From: Rhodococcus sp. ARC_M5
GTDB lineage: Bacteria; Actinomycetota; Actinomycetes; Mycobacteriales; Mycobacteriaceae
DNA length: 64,000 nucleotides
Direction of reading: 5' to 3'
Assembly (NCBI RefSeq): GCF_022810405.1
Contig: NZ_JALGQE010000005.1
Span: forward strand, 124,001-188,000
Shown here piece after piece: positions 8,384-16,084 of this stretch. The stretch's first letter is position 1. The number at the start of each line of letters is the position of its first letter. Under the pieces are notes generated by a model. The model was given only the letters and a program-made list of their open reading frames with translations, ran no database searches and had not been told where the DNA came from. The position numbers were made by a program, and so were the translations under genes.

Positions 8384-9097
8384 CTACCGGGGCACCGCCG
8401 CGGATCGGGCGAGAAATGCGTCGAGCAGGGCCGAGCAACGCGCCCGAGCTGCAGGTTCGGCGTCTGCGATGGCTCGGCGTATCTCGTGCACGTCCACCGC
8501 ATGTTCGACGCCGTCGCGGTCCCACGCGGCGGCCCACGCATCGTAGGTATCGAGGTCGATCTCGGGGTGGAACTGCAACCCGAGGTGCGGTCCGAGGACG
8601 AAGGCCTGTTGCGCCGCCGCGTTGCGGGCGACCACCGTGGCCTCCGGCGGAGCGGTGAACGTGTCGACGTGGAATTCCATCCACGGGCCCGCCGCGACGA
8701 GCTCGGGATCGGAGGTCTCGACGTCGACAAATCCGTACTCGGGGTGCTCGGACTTGCGTACCGATCCGCCGAGTACCCGCGCGAGCAATTGGCCGCCGAA
8801 GCACACGCCCAGAACCGGGACCTGCGCATCGATCGCATGCTGCACGTACGCGATCTCCGGCGCGAGCCACGTCAGCGTGTCGTCGTACGCGGCGTCGGGT
8901 GAGCCCATGACCACTACCAACTGCGCGTCGGACAGTCGCGGCGGTGCGACATCGGGGCTGTGATCGAAGGAATGCACGTCCAACTGAAAACCCCTGGTGC
9001 GCAATTCGGCGTCGAGGGTTCCGATGTCGCGTCGCGCGAGAGCCGGGTCCTGATCGTGGACGAGTACTACGGCGCGCGGGTCGTTCGTGTCTGTCAC
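8384..9097 (-). CDS. Class I glutamine amidotransferase
   Basis: A 237 aa stand-alone type-1 amidotransferase domain of the GMP synthase-like kind. The nucleophile C99 lies in GVCFGGQ and the H176/E178 pair in QFHPE, completing the Cys-His-Glu triad. These proteins hydrolyse glutamine, or sometimes gamma-glutamyl conjugates, and may hand ammonia to a partner. No synthase partner adjoins it. It heads the trio with the FMN oxidase and GH13 gene, and is divergent from the helicase at 9146 across 48 bases. The C-terminal part is Asp/Ala-rich and less conserved. Its acceptor is unknown. Confidence 0.85.
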   Translation of the reverse strand: MTDTNDPRAVVLVHDQDPALARRDIGTLDAELRTRGFQLDVHSFDHSPDVAPPRLSDAQLVVVMGSPDAAYDDTLTWLAPEIAYVQHAIDAQVPVLGVCFGGQLLARVLGGSVRKSEHPEYGFVDVETSDPELVAAGPWMEFHVDTFTAPPEATVVARNAAAQQAFVLGPHLGLQFHPEIDLDTYDAWAAAWDRDGVEHAVDVHEIRRAIADAEPAARARCSALLDAFLARSAAVPR

Positions 9098-9145
9098 AGG
9101 GCTCCTTTACGGTGTTCGTGCACACCGTACGACAGACTGGATCCG

Positions 9146-11110
9146 ATGCCACCTCGTAAACGCACTGCCCGATCCACCACTGCCCGCACCGTCAAGGCCG
9201 GGCAGAGCAGCGCTGCACGAAAGTTCGCGGCGATGAAGAACGGTGAGCCTGCGGCGAAGAAAGCTGCCCCGAAGGCCGCTGCTCCAAAAAAGTCCGCACC
9301 TCGTAAGAGAGCGGCTCCGCGCAAGACCTCATCCCGCAAGTCCGCTGCTCCGGATCTTCGGGTGCCCGATCCCGGTGAGCGCGTCTGGGTCTTGGACGTG
9401 CCGTTCGAGGACCGGTCGGCGGCGGGCGCTGCCGGGGCGCGCTGGTATCCGGGTCCTCGGGTGTTCGCCTACTACGGCACGGAGCTGCCCGAATACCTGC
9501 AGCCGTACGAGTCGATGCCCTACAGCCTGCAGCGCTGGCTGGAGGACGATGCCAACGAGAACTGGCGTGATGAGGTGGTGCGGGAGCGGGCAATGCAACC
9601 GCGCGACACCCAACTCGAGTCCGTTGGACGCCATCTGGCCGCGCTCGAGGCCGGGTTCCCTTATTTCGCGCAGATGGATTCGACGGGTCTGGGCAAGACG
9701 TTGGCGGTGTGCGAGGCAGTCCGGCAGATGTCGGCGGCCGAGATCGGCACGGTGCTGGTGGTTGCGCCCAAGGGTGCGTTGCCGGGGTGGCGTCGCACCA
9801 TTGCCGACAGCGAGGCAGACATCGAGCCGTCCGACCGCAAGCGGTGGTTGCTGATCACCTACCAATCCACGAAGAAGCTGCTCTCTGTTCCGCCCGAGAC
9901 CGATCTGGGCAAACGTAAACGGACGCAGAACAAGCGGACCATCTCGCTGGGCGAGCTTCGGTTCGACATCGACGTGGTGATCGCCGACGAGTCGCATGCG
10001 TTGATGAACATCGAATCCCAGCAGTCGCAGATCCTCTGGCGGTATCAGGAGGCGGCTCGCTCGGTGGTGTGGATGTCTGCCACCCCCGGGTACCAGCCGC
10101 TGCACTTCGCGTACATGGCTCGCGCGGTCGAGCGCAGCCGTGGGGTCGAGATCCTGGGCGACGAGGAGTATCTCGGCTACGCGGTGACGATGAAGTGGGC
10201 GGAGTTCCTCATCGAATCCGGATTCGCCGTCAAGGCAGGGAAGGCGACGACGGGGTTGACCACGTGGCGGTGGGAGCCCGAGGACGCGACGAAGCGCGCC
10301 CGCGACATCGCGTCGGTGCACGGCTGGTTGTCGGGAGGCGCTGTGCCGTGGTCTATTTCGCGGCCGTCCCCGCCGACTCCGCGGGAGCCCCTCGGTCAGG
10401 AACTCACGGCCGCGCAGAAGCGCCTCTACAACTCGGCGTGGGTGGACTACCGCAAGGAAGTCGGCCTGCCGATCTGGAAGGCCGTCGGCGGAAAGCGAGT
10501 GCTGCAGAAGAACCCGAGCACCCGCGCCGCGACTCTGCGCTTCCGCCAGAAGTGTTCCTACTTACGCATTCCGGCGACTGCGGACCAGGTACGGACGTGG
10601 GTCAAGGCAGGCAATCAGGTGTTCGTCTCGATGTTCTACCGCGAGTCCGTCGCCGCACTTGCGCAGACGCTGCGGGACGAGGGCCTCGACGTCGCCGTGG
10701 TCGACGGGAGCATGAGCAGCCCAGATCAGGAGGCGTCGATCAGACGCTTTCAGACCGGCGACGCGTCGGTCATCGTCTCGACCACCACGAGCGCGATCAA
10801 CCTGCACACCAACGAGTTACTGCTCCCGGAAGGGACGGTCTCCACCCTTGCGCCACGCGTGACGCTGATTCACGACCCGAGGTGGACCCCCATCGACATC
10901 AGGCAGATAGAGGGCCGCGCGAACCGAATCGACAAGGATCACAACCACACAACCTCGACGTGCTATTACGGCTACGCCGAGGGCACCGTCGAGGAGGAGA
11001 TGGTGCTCACCGGCATCGAGCGCATCGCGGATCTGGGATCGATCGTGGGGCAGGCGGATCTCATCGATCCGGAGGCTTTCCTCGCGGCGAAAGTGGATGC
11101 CGGAAAATAG
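9146..11110 (+). CDS. SNF2/DEAD-like helicase with DUF5710 domain
   Basis: A 654 aa protein in three parts. Residues 1-70 are a Lys/Ala/Pro/Ser-rich basic tail like those of actinobacterial DNA-binding proteins. Residues about 75-105 match DUF5710 (VLDVPFEDRSAAGAAGARWYP), a small module found with DNA-processing enzymes. The rest is a superfamily 2 motor with Walker A-like STGLGKT (179-185), DESH at 281-284 in place of DEAH, MSATPG, and a C-terminal lobe with GRANRID as motif VI. The ATG at 9146 is chosen because the upstream extension overlaps the divergent amidotransferase. No nuclease or methylase neighbour is present, so repair, phage or defence roles cannot be separated. Confidence 0.8.
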   Translation: MPPRKRTARSTTARTVKAGQSSAARKFAAMKNGEPAAKKAAPKAAAPKKSAPRKRAAPRKTSSRKSAAPDLRVPDPGERVWVLDVPFEDRSAAGAAGARWYPGPRVFAYYGTELPEYLQPYESMPYSLQRWLEDDANENWRDEVVRERAMQPRDTQLESVGRHLAALEAGFPYFAQMDSTGLGKTLAVCEAVRQMSAAEIGTVLVVAPKGALPGWRRTIADSEADIEPSDRKRWLLITYQSTKKLLSVPPETDLGKRKRTQNKRTISLGELRFDIDVVIADESHALMNIESQQSQILWRYQEAARSVVWMSATPGYQPLHFAYMARAVERSRGVEILGDEEYLGYAVTMKWAEFLIESGFAVKAGKATTGLTTWRWEPEDATKRARDIASVHGWLSGGAVPWSISRPSPPTPREPLGQELTAAQKRLYNSAWVDYRKEVGLPIWKAVGGKRVLQKNPSTRAATLRFRQKCSYLRIPATADQVRTWVKAGNQVFVSMFYRESVAALAQTLRDEGLDVAVVDGSMSSPDQEASIRRFQTGDASVIVSTTTSAINLHTNELLLPEGTVSTLAPRVTLIHDPRWTPIDIRQIEGRANRIDKDHNHTTSTCYYGYAEGTVEEEMVLTGIERIADLGSIVGQADLIDPEAFLAAKVDAGK

Positions 11111-11203
11111 CGACAATTGTGAGCAATCGTCAACGCGCCCGGGTAGGTTCGGTCCCATCGGCAATTCGTCGGTAGCGGACTCACTTTGGCACCAGGAGTA
11201 GTC

Positions 11204-11359
11204 ATGATCGTTCTCGGAATCATCCTCGCCCTCATCGGCTATTTCGCCGGTATTTCAATTTTGACGACTCTCGGCATCATCCTGGTGGTCGTCGGCGCGG
11301 TCCTGACGGTGCTCGGTTCGATGGGGCGCGCAGTCGGTGGCCGCAAGACGTGGTTTTGA
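11204..11359 (+). CDS. DUF6131-like membrane micro-protein, 51 aa
   Basis: A 51 aa hydrophobic protein beginning MIVLGIILALIG and ending GGRKTWF. Two membrane-spanning stretches (about 1-18 and 22-40) are separated by a short turn, and a basic C-terminus follows. It resembles the small DUF6131 proteins common in Rhodococcus and Mycobacterium. GGAG sits 6-9 bases before the ATG. The family assignment is from recall of its length and layout. Function is unknown. It lies alone after the helicase, with a LexA-type box 12 bases beyond its stop. Confidence 0.75.
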   Translation: MIVLGIILALIGYFAGISILTTLGIILVVVGAVLTVLGSMGRAVGGRKTWF

Positions 11360-11370
11360 CAGACCCGTTA

Positions 11371-11382
11371 GAACATACGTTC
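11371..11382. promoter_or_regulatory. LexA-type SOS box
   Basis: GAAC-ATAC-GTTC is a perfect inverted repeat matching the actinobacterial LexA consensus core GAAC-N4-GTTC, with a 3' GA flank that extends the match. It stands 107 bases upstream of the small zinc-ribbon ORF at 11489 and about 390 bases before the alarmone synthetase, so a damage-inducible promoter for one or both is likely. A GTTAG-rich stretch after it could form part of the promoter. Confidence 0.6.
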
Positions 11383-11488
11383 GATTTCTGTTAGTCTGAG
11401 CGGGCCCCCGAAGTTGGCGATGCGGCCAGCGGAGCCACTTCGGGCGGTCCACATCGGATGGCATGGATCTCGAAGGCGGTCGCGCGCG

Positions 11489-11797
11489 ATGGCACTCGAA
11501 CCAGAGCCCGCAGCCGGTTCGCTGTACCGCGTGGGGGATCGATGGGCCGAGAGAGCGCCGACTCGATGCGGGAACGGTCATCGGCTCGTCGCCAATTCTG
11601 TTCTCGTCGGTTCGCGGGCGTGTTCGTGTGAGCTCGGGCATCACCGGACGCACCAGTGCCAGTCCTGCGGGGTCGTGAGATTCACACCGGAACTAGGCCC
11701 GTCGTGCAGCGATGCGAGCTTCGATTCTCGCGCCGCGCGCGCCCGGCCCGCCGTCGTGGACAATCGTGTCCATGAACGAGGTCATGAAGAACGGTGA
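11489..11797 (+). CDS. Small Cys-rich (zinc-ribbon-like) protein, 102 aa
   Basis: The central part has an ordered Cys/His pattern: CGNGH, then CSC, then GHHRTHQCQSCG, then a further Cys in GPSCS. This resembles small actinobacterial proteins with a CxNGH...VLVG...C layout that I recall only as hypothetical. The ATG at 11489 is one of several possible starts; two more ATGs lie upstream in frame. Third-position GC is a little lower than in neighbouring genes, and the last 26 bases overlap the start of the alarmone synthetase. The pattern argues for a real gene, possibly SOS-controlled through the box at 11371, but I hold it as moderate. Confidence 0.5.
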   Translation: MALEPEPAAGSLYRVGDRWAERAPTRCGNGHRLVANSVLVGSRACSCELGHHRTHQCQSCGVVRFTPELGPSCSDASFDSRAARARPAVVDNRVHERGHEER

Positions 11798-12530
11798 TAC
11801 CGAAGTCGACCTGGGTCGGCTGAGACACGATTTCACGCGATTCATGATGAGTTACAAGTTCGGGATCGACGAGCTGATCACGAAGATCAACATCCTCAAG
11901 CAGGAATTCACCCACATTCACCGGTACAGCCCCATCGAGCATGTCTCGTCGAGGTTGAAGACGCCCGAAAGCATCATCGACAAGGCCCGACGCAAGAAGT
12001 GTGCTCTGACGCTCGATGCGATCCGCGAGAGCATCTTCGACGTCGCCGGGGTCCGCATCACGTGCAGCTTCATTTCCGACACCTACCGCATCGCGGACAT
12101 GCTCAGCAGCCAGACCGACATTCGGGTCGTCGAGGTCAAGGATTACATCGCGAACCCGAAACCCAACGGCTACAAGAGTTTGCACCTGATCGTCGAGATT
12201 CCGGTGTTCATGTCCGACCGCGTCCAGCCGGTGCTCGTCGAACTACAGATCCGCACCATCGCGATGGACTTCTGGGCGAGCTTGGAACACAAGATCTTCT
12301 ACAAGTACCGCGGAGAGATTCCACCGACTCTGCTGGCCGAACTGACCGAGGCCGCCGAGAGCGCGAACAAGCTCGACGAGAAGATGGAGAGCCTGCACGA
12401 CGAGGTGGTGGAACTGAACGGCGACACCGAGAACTCGATCGACCTCGGTGCGATGCCGCCCATGGCCCTGCCGCCGGAATTGCTGCACATGTTGCTCACG
12501 GCGCAGGCCGACGCGATCGACCCGGACTGA
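11772..12530 (+). CDS. Small alarmone synthetase, RelQ/YjbM-like
   Basis: A 252 aa single-domain (p)ppGpp synthetase without the HD hydrolase or TGS/ACT domains of long RelA/SpoT. Conserved stretches of the RelA_SpoT domain are present: GVRITCSF, NPKPNGYKSLH with the substrate-binding Tyr, and the VELQIRT...WASLEHK block. The C-terminal 50 residues are an acidic helix as in tetrameric RelQ proteins. Two ATGs four codons apart (11772 and 11784) are possible starts; neither has an ideal ribosome-binding site. It should raise alarmone levels under a transcriptional stress cue. A perfect hairpin terminator follows at 12547. Confidence 0.85.
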   Translation: MNEVMKNGDTEVDLGRLRHDFTRFMMSYKFGIDELITKINILKQEFTHIHRYSPIEHVSSRLKTPESIIDKARRKKCALTLDAIRESIFDVAGVRITCSFISDTYRIADMLSSQTDIRVVEVKDYIANPKPNGYKSLHLIVEIPVFMSDRVQPVLVELQIRTIAMDFWASLEHKIFYKYRGEIPPTLLAELTEAAESANKLDEKMESLHDEVVELNGDTENSIDLGAMPPMALPPELLHMLLTAQADAIDPD

Positions 12531-12546
12531 CGACACTTTCGAAACG

Positions 12547-12585
12547 AAGAACCCCGCTGCTCGACGGGTGAGCAGCGGGGTTCTT
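12547..12585. terminator. Bidirectional hairpin terminator
   Basis: A perfect 16-bp stem (AAGAACCCCGCTGCTC with its complement) around a 7-base loop sits between the convergent alarmone synthetase and DHA2 efflux genes. The stem ends in A-rich/T-rich arms on both sides, so it can serve transcripts from either strand. Confidence 0.9.
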
Positions 12586-12597
12586 GTCACTGTGGAG

Positions 12598-14181
12598 CTA
12601 TCCGATGTGGACCGGGGTGTCTCCGACGGGCAGGTCGTCCTTCTTTGCGCGGACGAGCCCGAGCACAACCGGGCACACCAGCGCGACCAGGATCGCGGCG
12701 GTTCCGAAGGCCCAGGCGTAGCCCGATACCTCGGCCGCGAACGCGTGATCGATGGTGGCCAGCACGAAGTCGCGGATCGGCTCCGGCAATGCGGCCAGCA
12801 TCTCGTCGCTGGGGACTTCCTGGCTTGCGAGGGCCTCGGCGGGTACTCCTGCGGGCGGCGTCGGCGCTGGGTTCTCGGCGAGGTACGTGGTCTTCGACGA
12901 GGTGTACACCGTGGTGAACACTGCGGCGCCGAGTGCGCCGCCGACCTGAAGGGTGGCGTTGATCAGAGCGGATGCGGCACCCGCGTCGTGATCGGGGACG
13001 CCGATGAGCGCCACGTTCTGCATCGGCACCATCAGCAGACCGAGGCCGAGACCGAGGAGCACGACGCCGGGGAGCACATGAGTCCAGTAGGAGGTGTCGA
13101 CGCCGATCTGCGTCAGCAGGAGCAGACCGATCGCCGAGACGACGGGACCGACGGCCATCAGCGGCTTGGGTCCGATCTTCGGAACGAGAGCGGACGCGAT
13201 CGCAGCGGTGATCAGGATGCCGCCGGTCATGGGCAGTGACGCGACGCCGGCGATCACCGGACTCATCTCGAGCACGATCTGGAAGTAGAAGGTGAGGTAC
13301 AACGTGCCGCCGAGCAGTGCGGCACCGATCACCGCGGATCCGATGTATGCGGCACCGCGGTCACGGTCGAGCAGCACGCTCATCGGAAGCAACGGGTTGT
13401 CGGACTTGGTCTCGACGACGACGAACGCGGCGAGCAGAGCGAGGCCGAGCGCGATGAAGGAGATGGTGGGTACCGTCGCCCAGCCGTCTTCGGCTTCGGT
13501 GAAGCCGTAGACCAGCGATGCCAGTCCGAGTGCGACGAGGATCGCGCCGGGCAGGTCGTAGCGAGTGTCTCCGTGCGCCTTGCTTTCCTTGACCAGCGGG
13601 ACAGCGGCTGCGATGGCGAAGATCGCAACGGGAATGTTGACGAGCAGGCACCAGCGCCAGTTCGCGTATTCCGTGAGTACTCCGCCGAGAAGCAGACCGA
13701 CGGCTGCGCCGCCACCGGCGATCGCTCCGAACACTCCGAATGCCTTGGCGCGTTCCTTGGTGTCGGTGAACGTGACCGTCAGGATGGCCAGTGCTGCGGG
13801 TGCGAGCAATGCGGCGAAGACACCTTGGCCTGCGCGTGCGATGAACAGCTGCCAGCCCTCTTGGGCGAGTCCGCCGATGGCGGAGGCAACGGCGAAGCCT
13901 GCCATGCCGACGATGAACGAGCGCTTGCGTCCCCAGTAGTCGGCGATGCGTCCGCCGAGCAGCAGGAGTGCGCCGAACGACAGCGCGTAGGCGGTGATGA
14001 CCCAGGCGCGGCTGCTGTCGCTGATGCCCAGGTCCAGCTGTGCCTGCGGCAGCGCAATGTTGACGATCGTGCCGTCGAGCACGATCGTGAGCTGTGTGAT
14101 GGCGACGATGCAGAGCACCAACCACCGGCGCTCGTAATTCGGATTCGGATCCGACGCTTCGTGCTCGGAGACCTGCGACAT
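12598..14181 (-). CDS. DHA2-family MFS multidrug efflux transporter
   Basis: A 527 aa drug:H+ antiporter of the 14-helix EmrB/QacA type. It carries the DHA motif LDGTIVNIALP in the first helix and motif A GGRIADYWGRKRS between helices 2 and 3. A hydrophilic Pro-rich loop (around 440-475) lies before the last helix. The ATG at 14181 is chosen; an upstream in-frame start would run into the promoter region. It is divergent from a TetR regulator, and a partial palindrome in the 119-base gap is the probable operator. Substrates are likely hydrophobic cations or antibiotics, but this is family knowledge only. Confidence 0.9.
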   Translation of the reverse strand: MSQVSEHEASDPNPNYERRWLVLCIVAITQLTIVLDGTIVNIALPQAQLDLGISDSSRAWVITAYALSFGALLLLGGRIADYWGRKRSFIVGMAGFAVASAIGGLAQEGWQLFIARAGQGVFAALLAPAALAILTVTFTDTKERAKAFGVFGAIAGGGAAVGLLLGGVLTEYANWRWCLLVNIPVAIFAIAAAVPLVKESKAHGDTRYDLPGAILVALGLASLVYGFTEAEDGWATVPTISFIALGLALLAAFVVVETKSDNPLLPMSVLLDRDRGAAYIGSAVIGAALLGGTLYLTFYFQIVLEMSPVIAGVASLPMTGGILITAAIASALVPKIGPKPLMAVGPVVSAIGLLLLTQIGVDTSYWTHVLPGVVLLGLGLGLLMVPMQNVALIGVPDHDAGAASALINATLQVGGALGAAVFTTVYTSSKTTYLAENPAPTPPAGVPAEALASQEVPSDEMLAALPEPIRDFVLATIDHAFAAEVSGYAWAFGTAAILVALVCPVVLGLVRAKKDDLPVGDTPVHIG

Positions 14182-14263
14182 GTTTCTACCCCACTCGTAC
14201 TCGTTGATTCTGGGCACGAAAAATGTCCCGATCGAAAAGGTAGGCGATGCGGCACCGGGTGTC

Positions 14264-14280
14264 AAACGAACTAGTTGGTT
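14264..14280. promoter_or_regulatory. Candidate TetR operator
   Basis: AAACGAACTAGTTGGTT is centred on the perfect palindrome AACTAGTT, with one mismatch in the next arm positions. It lies between the divergent DHA2 efflux gene and its TetR neighbour, 21 bases before the TetR ATG, where an autoregulatory operator is expected. Inferred from position and symmetry only. Confidence 0.45.
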
Positions 14281-14300
14281 GGCGGGGTAGGGTGGCCGCT

Positions 14301-14867
14301 ATGAAGCCTGACGCCAGCGCAACCCGCGCCCGCATCGTCATCGCTGCCCGTGACGAGTTCTCCGAACACGGACTGGCCGGTGCCCGGGTGGATCGCATCG
14401 CGGTTGCAGCCAAGGCCAGCAAGGAACGCCTGTACGCATACTTCGGAGACAAGGAAACCCTGTTTCGGGCGGTCGTCGAGGACGGGTTCGCACGGTTCAT
14501 CGACGAGGTCCCCTTCGCGGTCGACGACCTCGGCGGATACGCGGCGCGCGAATACCTGCATCTCGCCGCGCATCCCGAGGAGCACCGACTGCTGCTGTGG
14601 ACTCAACTTCAGGGCGGTATGGCGACCTCGGGCAACGACGACATTCGCTCGGTCATCGCACAGCGACGCAGCGCCATGGCAGTCGCACAGCAGGAAGGTC
14701 TGATCTCCGACGCCTTCACCGTCGACGACCTGTTCACCATGATGTTCGGCATCACCTCGGCGTGGATGACCGCACCGGGCAGTGACTGCGGGCCCATCGA
14801 CGACACCGAACACCGGCGTCGAGCGTCGAAAATCGAGGGTGCCGTACGACGACTCTGCACTCCGTAG
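14301..14867 (+). CDS. TetR-family transcriptional regulator
   Basis: A 188 aa regulator. The N-terminal helix-turn-helix is typical: RARIVIAARDEFSEHG, then VDRIAVAAKASKERLYAYFGDKETLF, covering about residues 9-55. The C-terminal ligand domain has a TetR_C-like WTQLQGG segment. The ATG at 14301 fits the usual short lead-in before the first helix. Being divergent from the DHA2 efflux gene, it most likely represses that pump and itself until a pump substrate binds. The ligand is unknown. Confidence 0.9.
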   Translation: MKPDASATRARIVIAARDEFSEHGLAGARVDRIAVAAKASKERLYAYFGDKETLFRAVVEDGFARFIDEVPFAVDDLGGYAAREYLHLAAHPEEHRLLLWTQLQGGMATSGNDDIRSVIAQRRSAMAVAQQEGLISDAFTVDDLFTMMFGITSAWMTAPGSDCGPIDDTEHRRRASKIEGAVRRLCTP

Positions 14868-14901
14868 CGTTGTCTATCCATCTCTAGCTTTGCTTCAAGA
14901 G

Positions 14902-14976
14902 TGTCGAATAGTGGGGTAGTGGGGCCGGTTTTCCCGCAAACGCGCGCGCGTTCGTCATACGCGCGCGAATTCGACA
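14902..14976. repeat. Nested inverted repeat with CG-run hairpin
   Basis: An outer pair, TGTCGAAT (14902-14909) and ATTCGACA (14969-14976), encloses an inner perfect stem CGCGCGCGT/ACGCGCGCG (14943-14951 and 14959-14967) with a 7-base loop. It lies between the convergent TetR and epimerase genes. It may act as a terminator without a U-run, or be a small dispersed repeat; alternating CG tracts can also adopt Z-form. No coding sequence is seen in the 164-base gap. Confidence 0.6.
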
Positions 14977-15031
14977 CCGATCCGTTGACAATTCCGAACG
15001 CGTCTGGCGATTCCGCGCGCGTCTGTCGAGT

Positions 15032-16003
15032 TCACCGACCCGCCAGAATTGCCGCCTCACGCTCGGCCGGGAGTCCGACGGGCGGCCGATCACCCCTCAT
15101 CGGCGTCCGTCCGTTCACCGATTGCAGCCATTCCCACGTGTCTGCGACGGTCTCCTCGATCGGCCGCGTCCGAAGCCCCTCGGCGAATGCCTTCGAGACA
15201 TCGGACGCGTGCAACGAATCGTGATCCGCGCCCGGCGGAATCCAGATCGGGAGCTCCGTCCACGGCTGCACACCTGCAGCGCTGAGTATGTCCGGTTCCA
15301 CCCAGCACAGGCGTGCGTCGGATCGGGTGGCGGAAATGCAGGCCCTCAGAACACCACCCATGGTGGCATGCCCGGCTCGACTCACCACGTCGTACGGTCC
15401 ACCCAACCCTCGTGCGGCAGCACCCAAACTCCAGGCGACCACATCGCGGGCATCGACATACTGCAGCGTGAGGTCGGCGGGACCGGGCGCAAGCACATCC
15501 CCGGCGTGCTCGATTCTGTTCAGCCACCACGGAAGTCGGCCGATGTTCTCGTACGGCCCGAGGATCAGCCCGGCGCGGACCAGCAGCGCTCGATCGCCGA
15601 AAGCCGCGGCAGCCGCCTGCTCACCGCCGAGCTTGCACCGCGCATAGTCCTCGCCCGGTCCCTGCACCGTCGGCCACGTCTCGGTCGCTCCCGCTCGCGG
15701 CGCGTCGTACACCGACCGACTCGAGACGTAGACGTAGCTACCGACTCGATCGGCAAGCATCGTCGCCGACTGCGCCACCACGTCCGGTTCCCACGACCAC
15801 GTGTCGAAGACTATGTCCCAGTAGACTTCTCGGGTCTCATCCAATCCGTCGGACGAGCGCCTGTCTCCCCGAAGTCGCGTGACACGGGGATCCGACGCGG
15901 TTGTGCCGCGGTTCAGGACCGTGACATCCCACTCCAGCTCGAGAGCACGTTCGACGGCAGTTCGTCCCACGAAGTCGCTGCCACCGAGGACCAATAGCTT
16001 CAT
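15032..16003 (-). CDS. NAD-dependent epimerase/dehydratase family protein
   Basis: A 323 aa extended-SDR protein. It opens with the Rossmann motif LVLGGSDFVG. The classical YxxxK is represented by YARCKLGGE around residue 115. Such proteins act on nucleotide sugars or are reductases and RNA-binding homologues; the region after residue 180 does not point to a particular sugar. Similar proteins are often annotated as reductase or NAD-dependent epimerase in Rhodococcus. It stands alone on the minus strand, with the MHS operon terminator upstream of its promoter. Confidence 0.8.
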   Translation of the reverse strand: MKLLVLGGSDFVGRTAVERALELEWDVTVLNRGTTASDPRVTRLRGDRRSSDGLDETREVYWDIVFDTWSWEPDVVAQSATMLADRVGSYVYVSSRSVYDAPRAGATETWPTVQGPGEDYARCKLGGEQAAAAAFGDRALLVRAGLILGPYENIGRLPWWLNRIEHAGDVLAPGPADLTLQYVDARDVVAWSLGAAARGLGGPYDVVSRAGHATMGGVLRACISATRSDARLCWVEPDILSAAGVQPWTELPIWIPPGADHDSLHASDVSKAFAEGLRTRPIEETVADTWEWLQSVNGRTPMRGDRPPVGLPAEREAAILAGR

Positions 16004-16053
16004 GAATCCAGTGTGCCGGTGAGCGGTCCGTCTGCTCTGCCGAACGCCCGGAT

Positions 16054-16080
16054 CGGAGCTCTGCTGACAGCAGAGCTCCG
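16054..16080 (-). terminator. Hairpin terminator after the MHS operon
   Basis: CGGAGCTCTGCT and its perfect complement flank a 3-base loop, four bases beyond the stop codon of the MHS transporter. The 12-bp GC-rich stem fits an intrinsic terminator for the minus-strand operon, though no clear U-run follows. Confidence 0.75.
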
Positions 16081-16084
16081 CGAG

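Noticed and set aside
7197-9152. Long open frame on the minus strand continuing upstream of the GH13 start through 9152
   Set aside because: It crosses the FMN oxidase and amidotransferase genes in another frame, is Arg-rich and shows no domain; it is an effect of high GC, not a fusion protein.
9146-11110. Helicase as part of a restriction or defence island
   Set aside because: No methylase, nuclease, toxin or other defence gene adjoins it, so a system cannot be claimed from this window.
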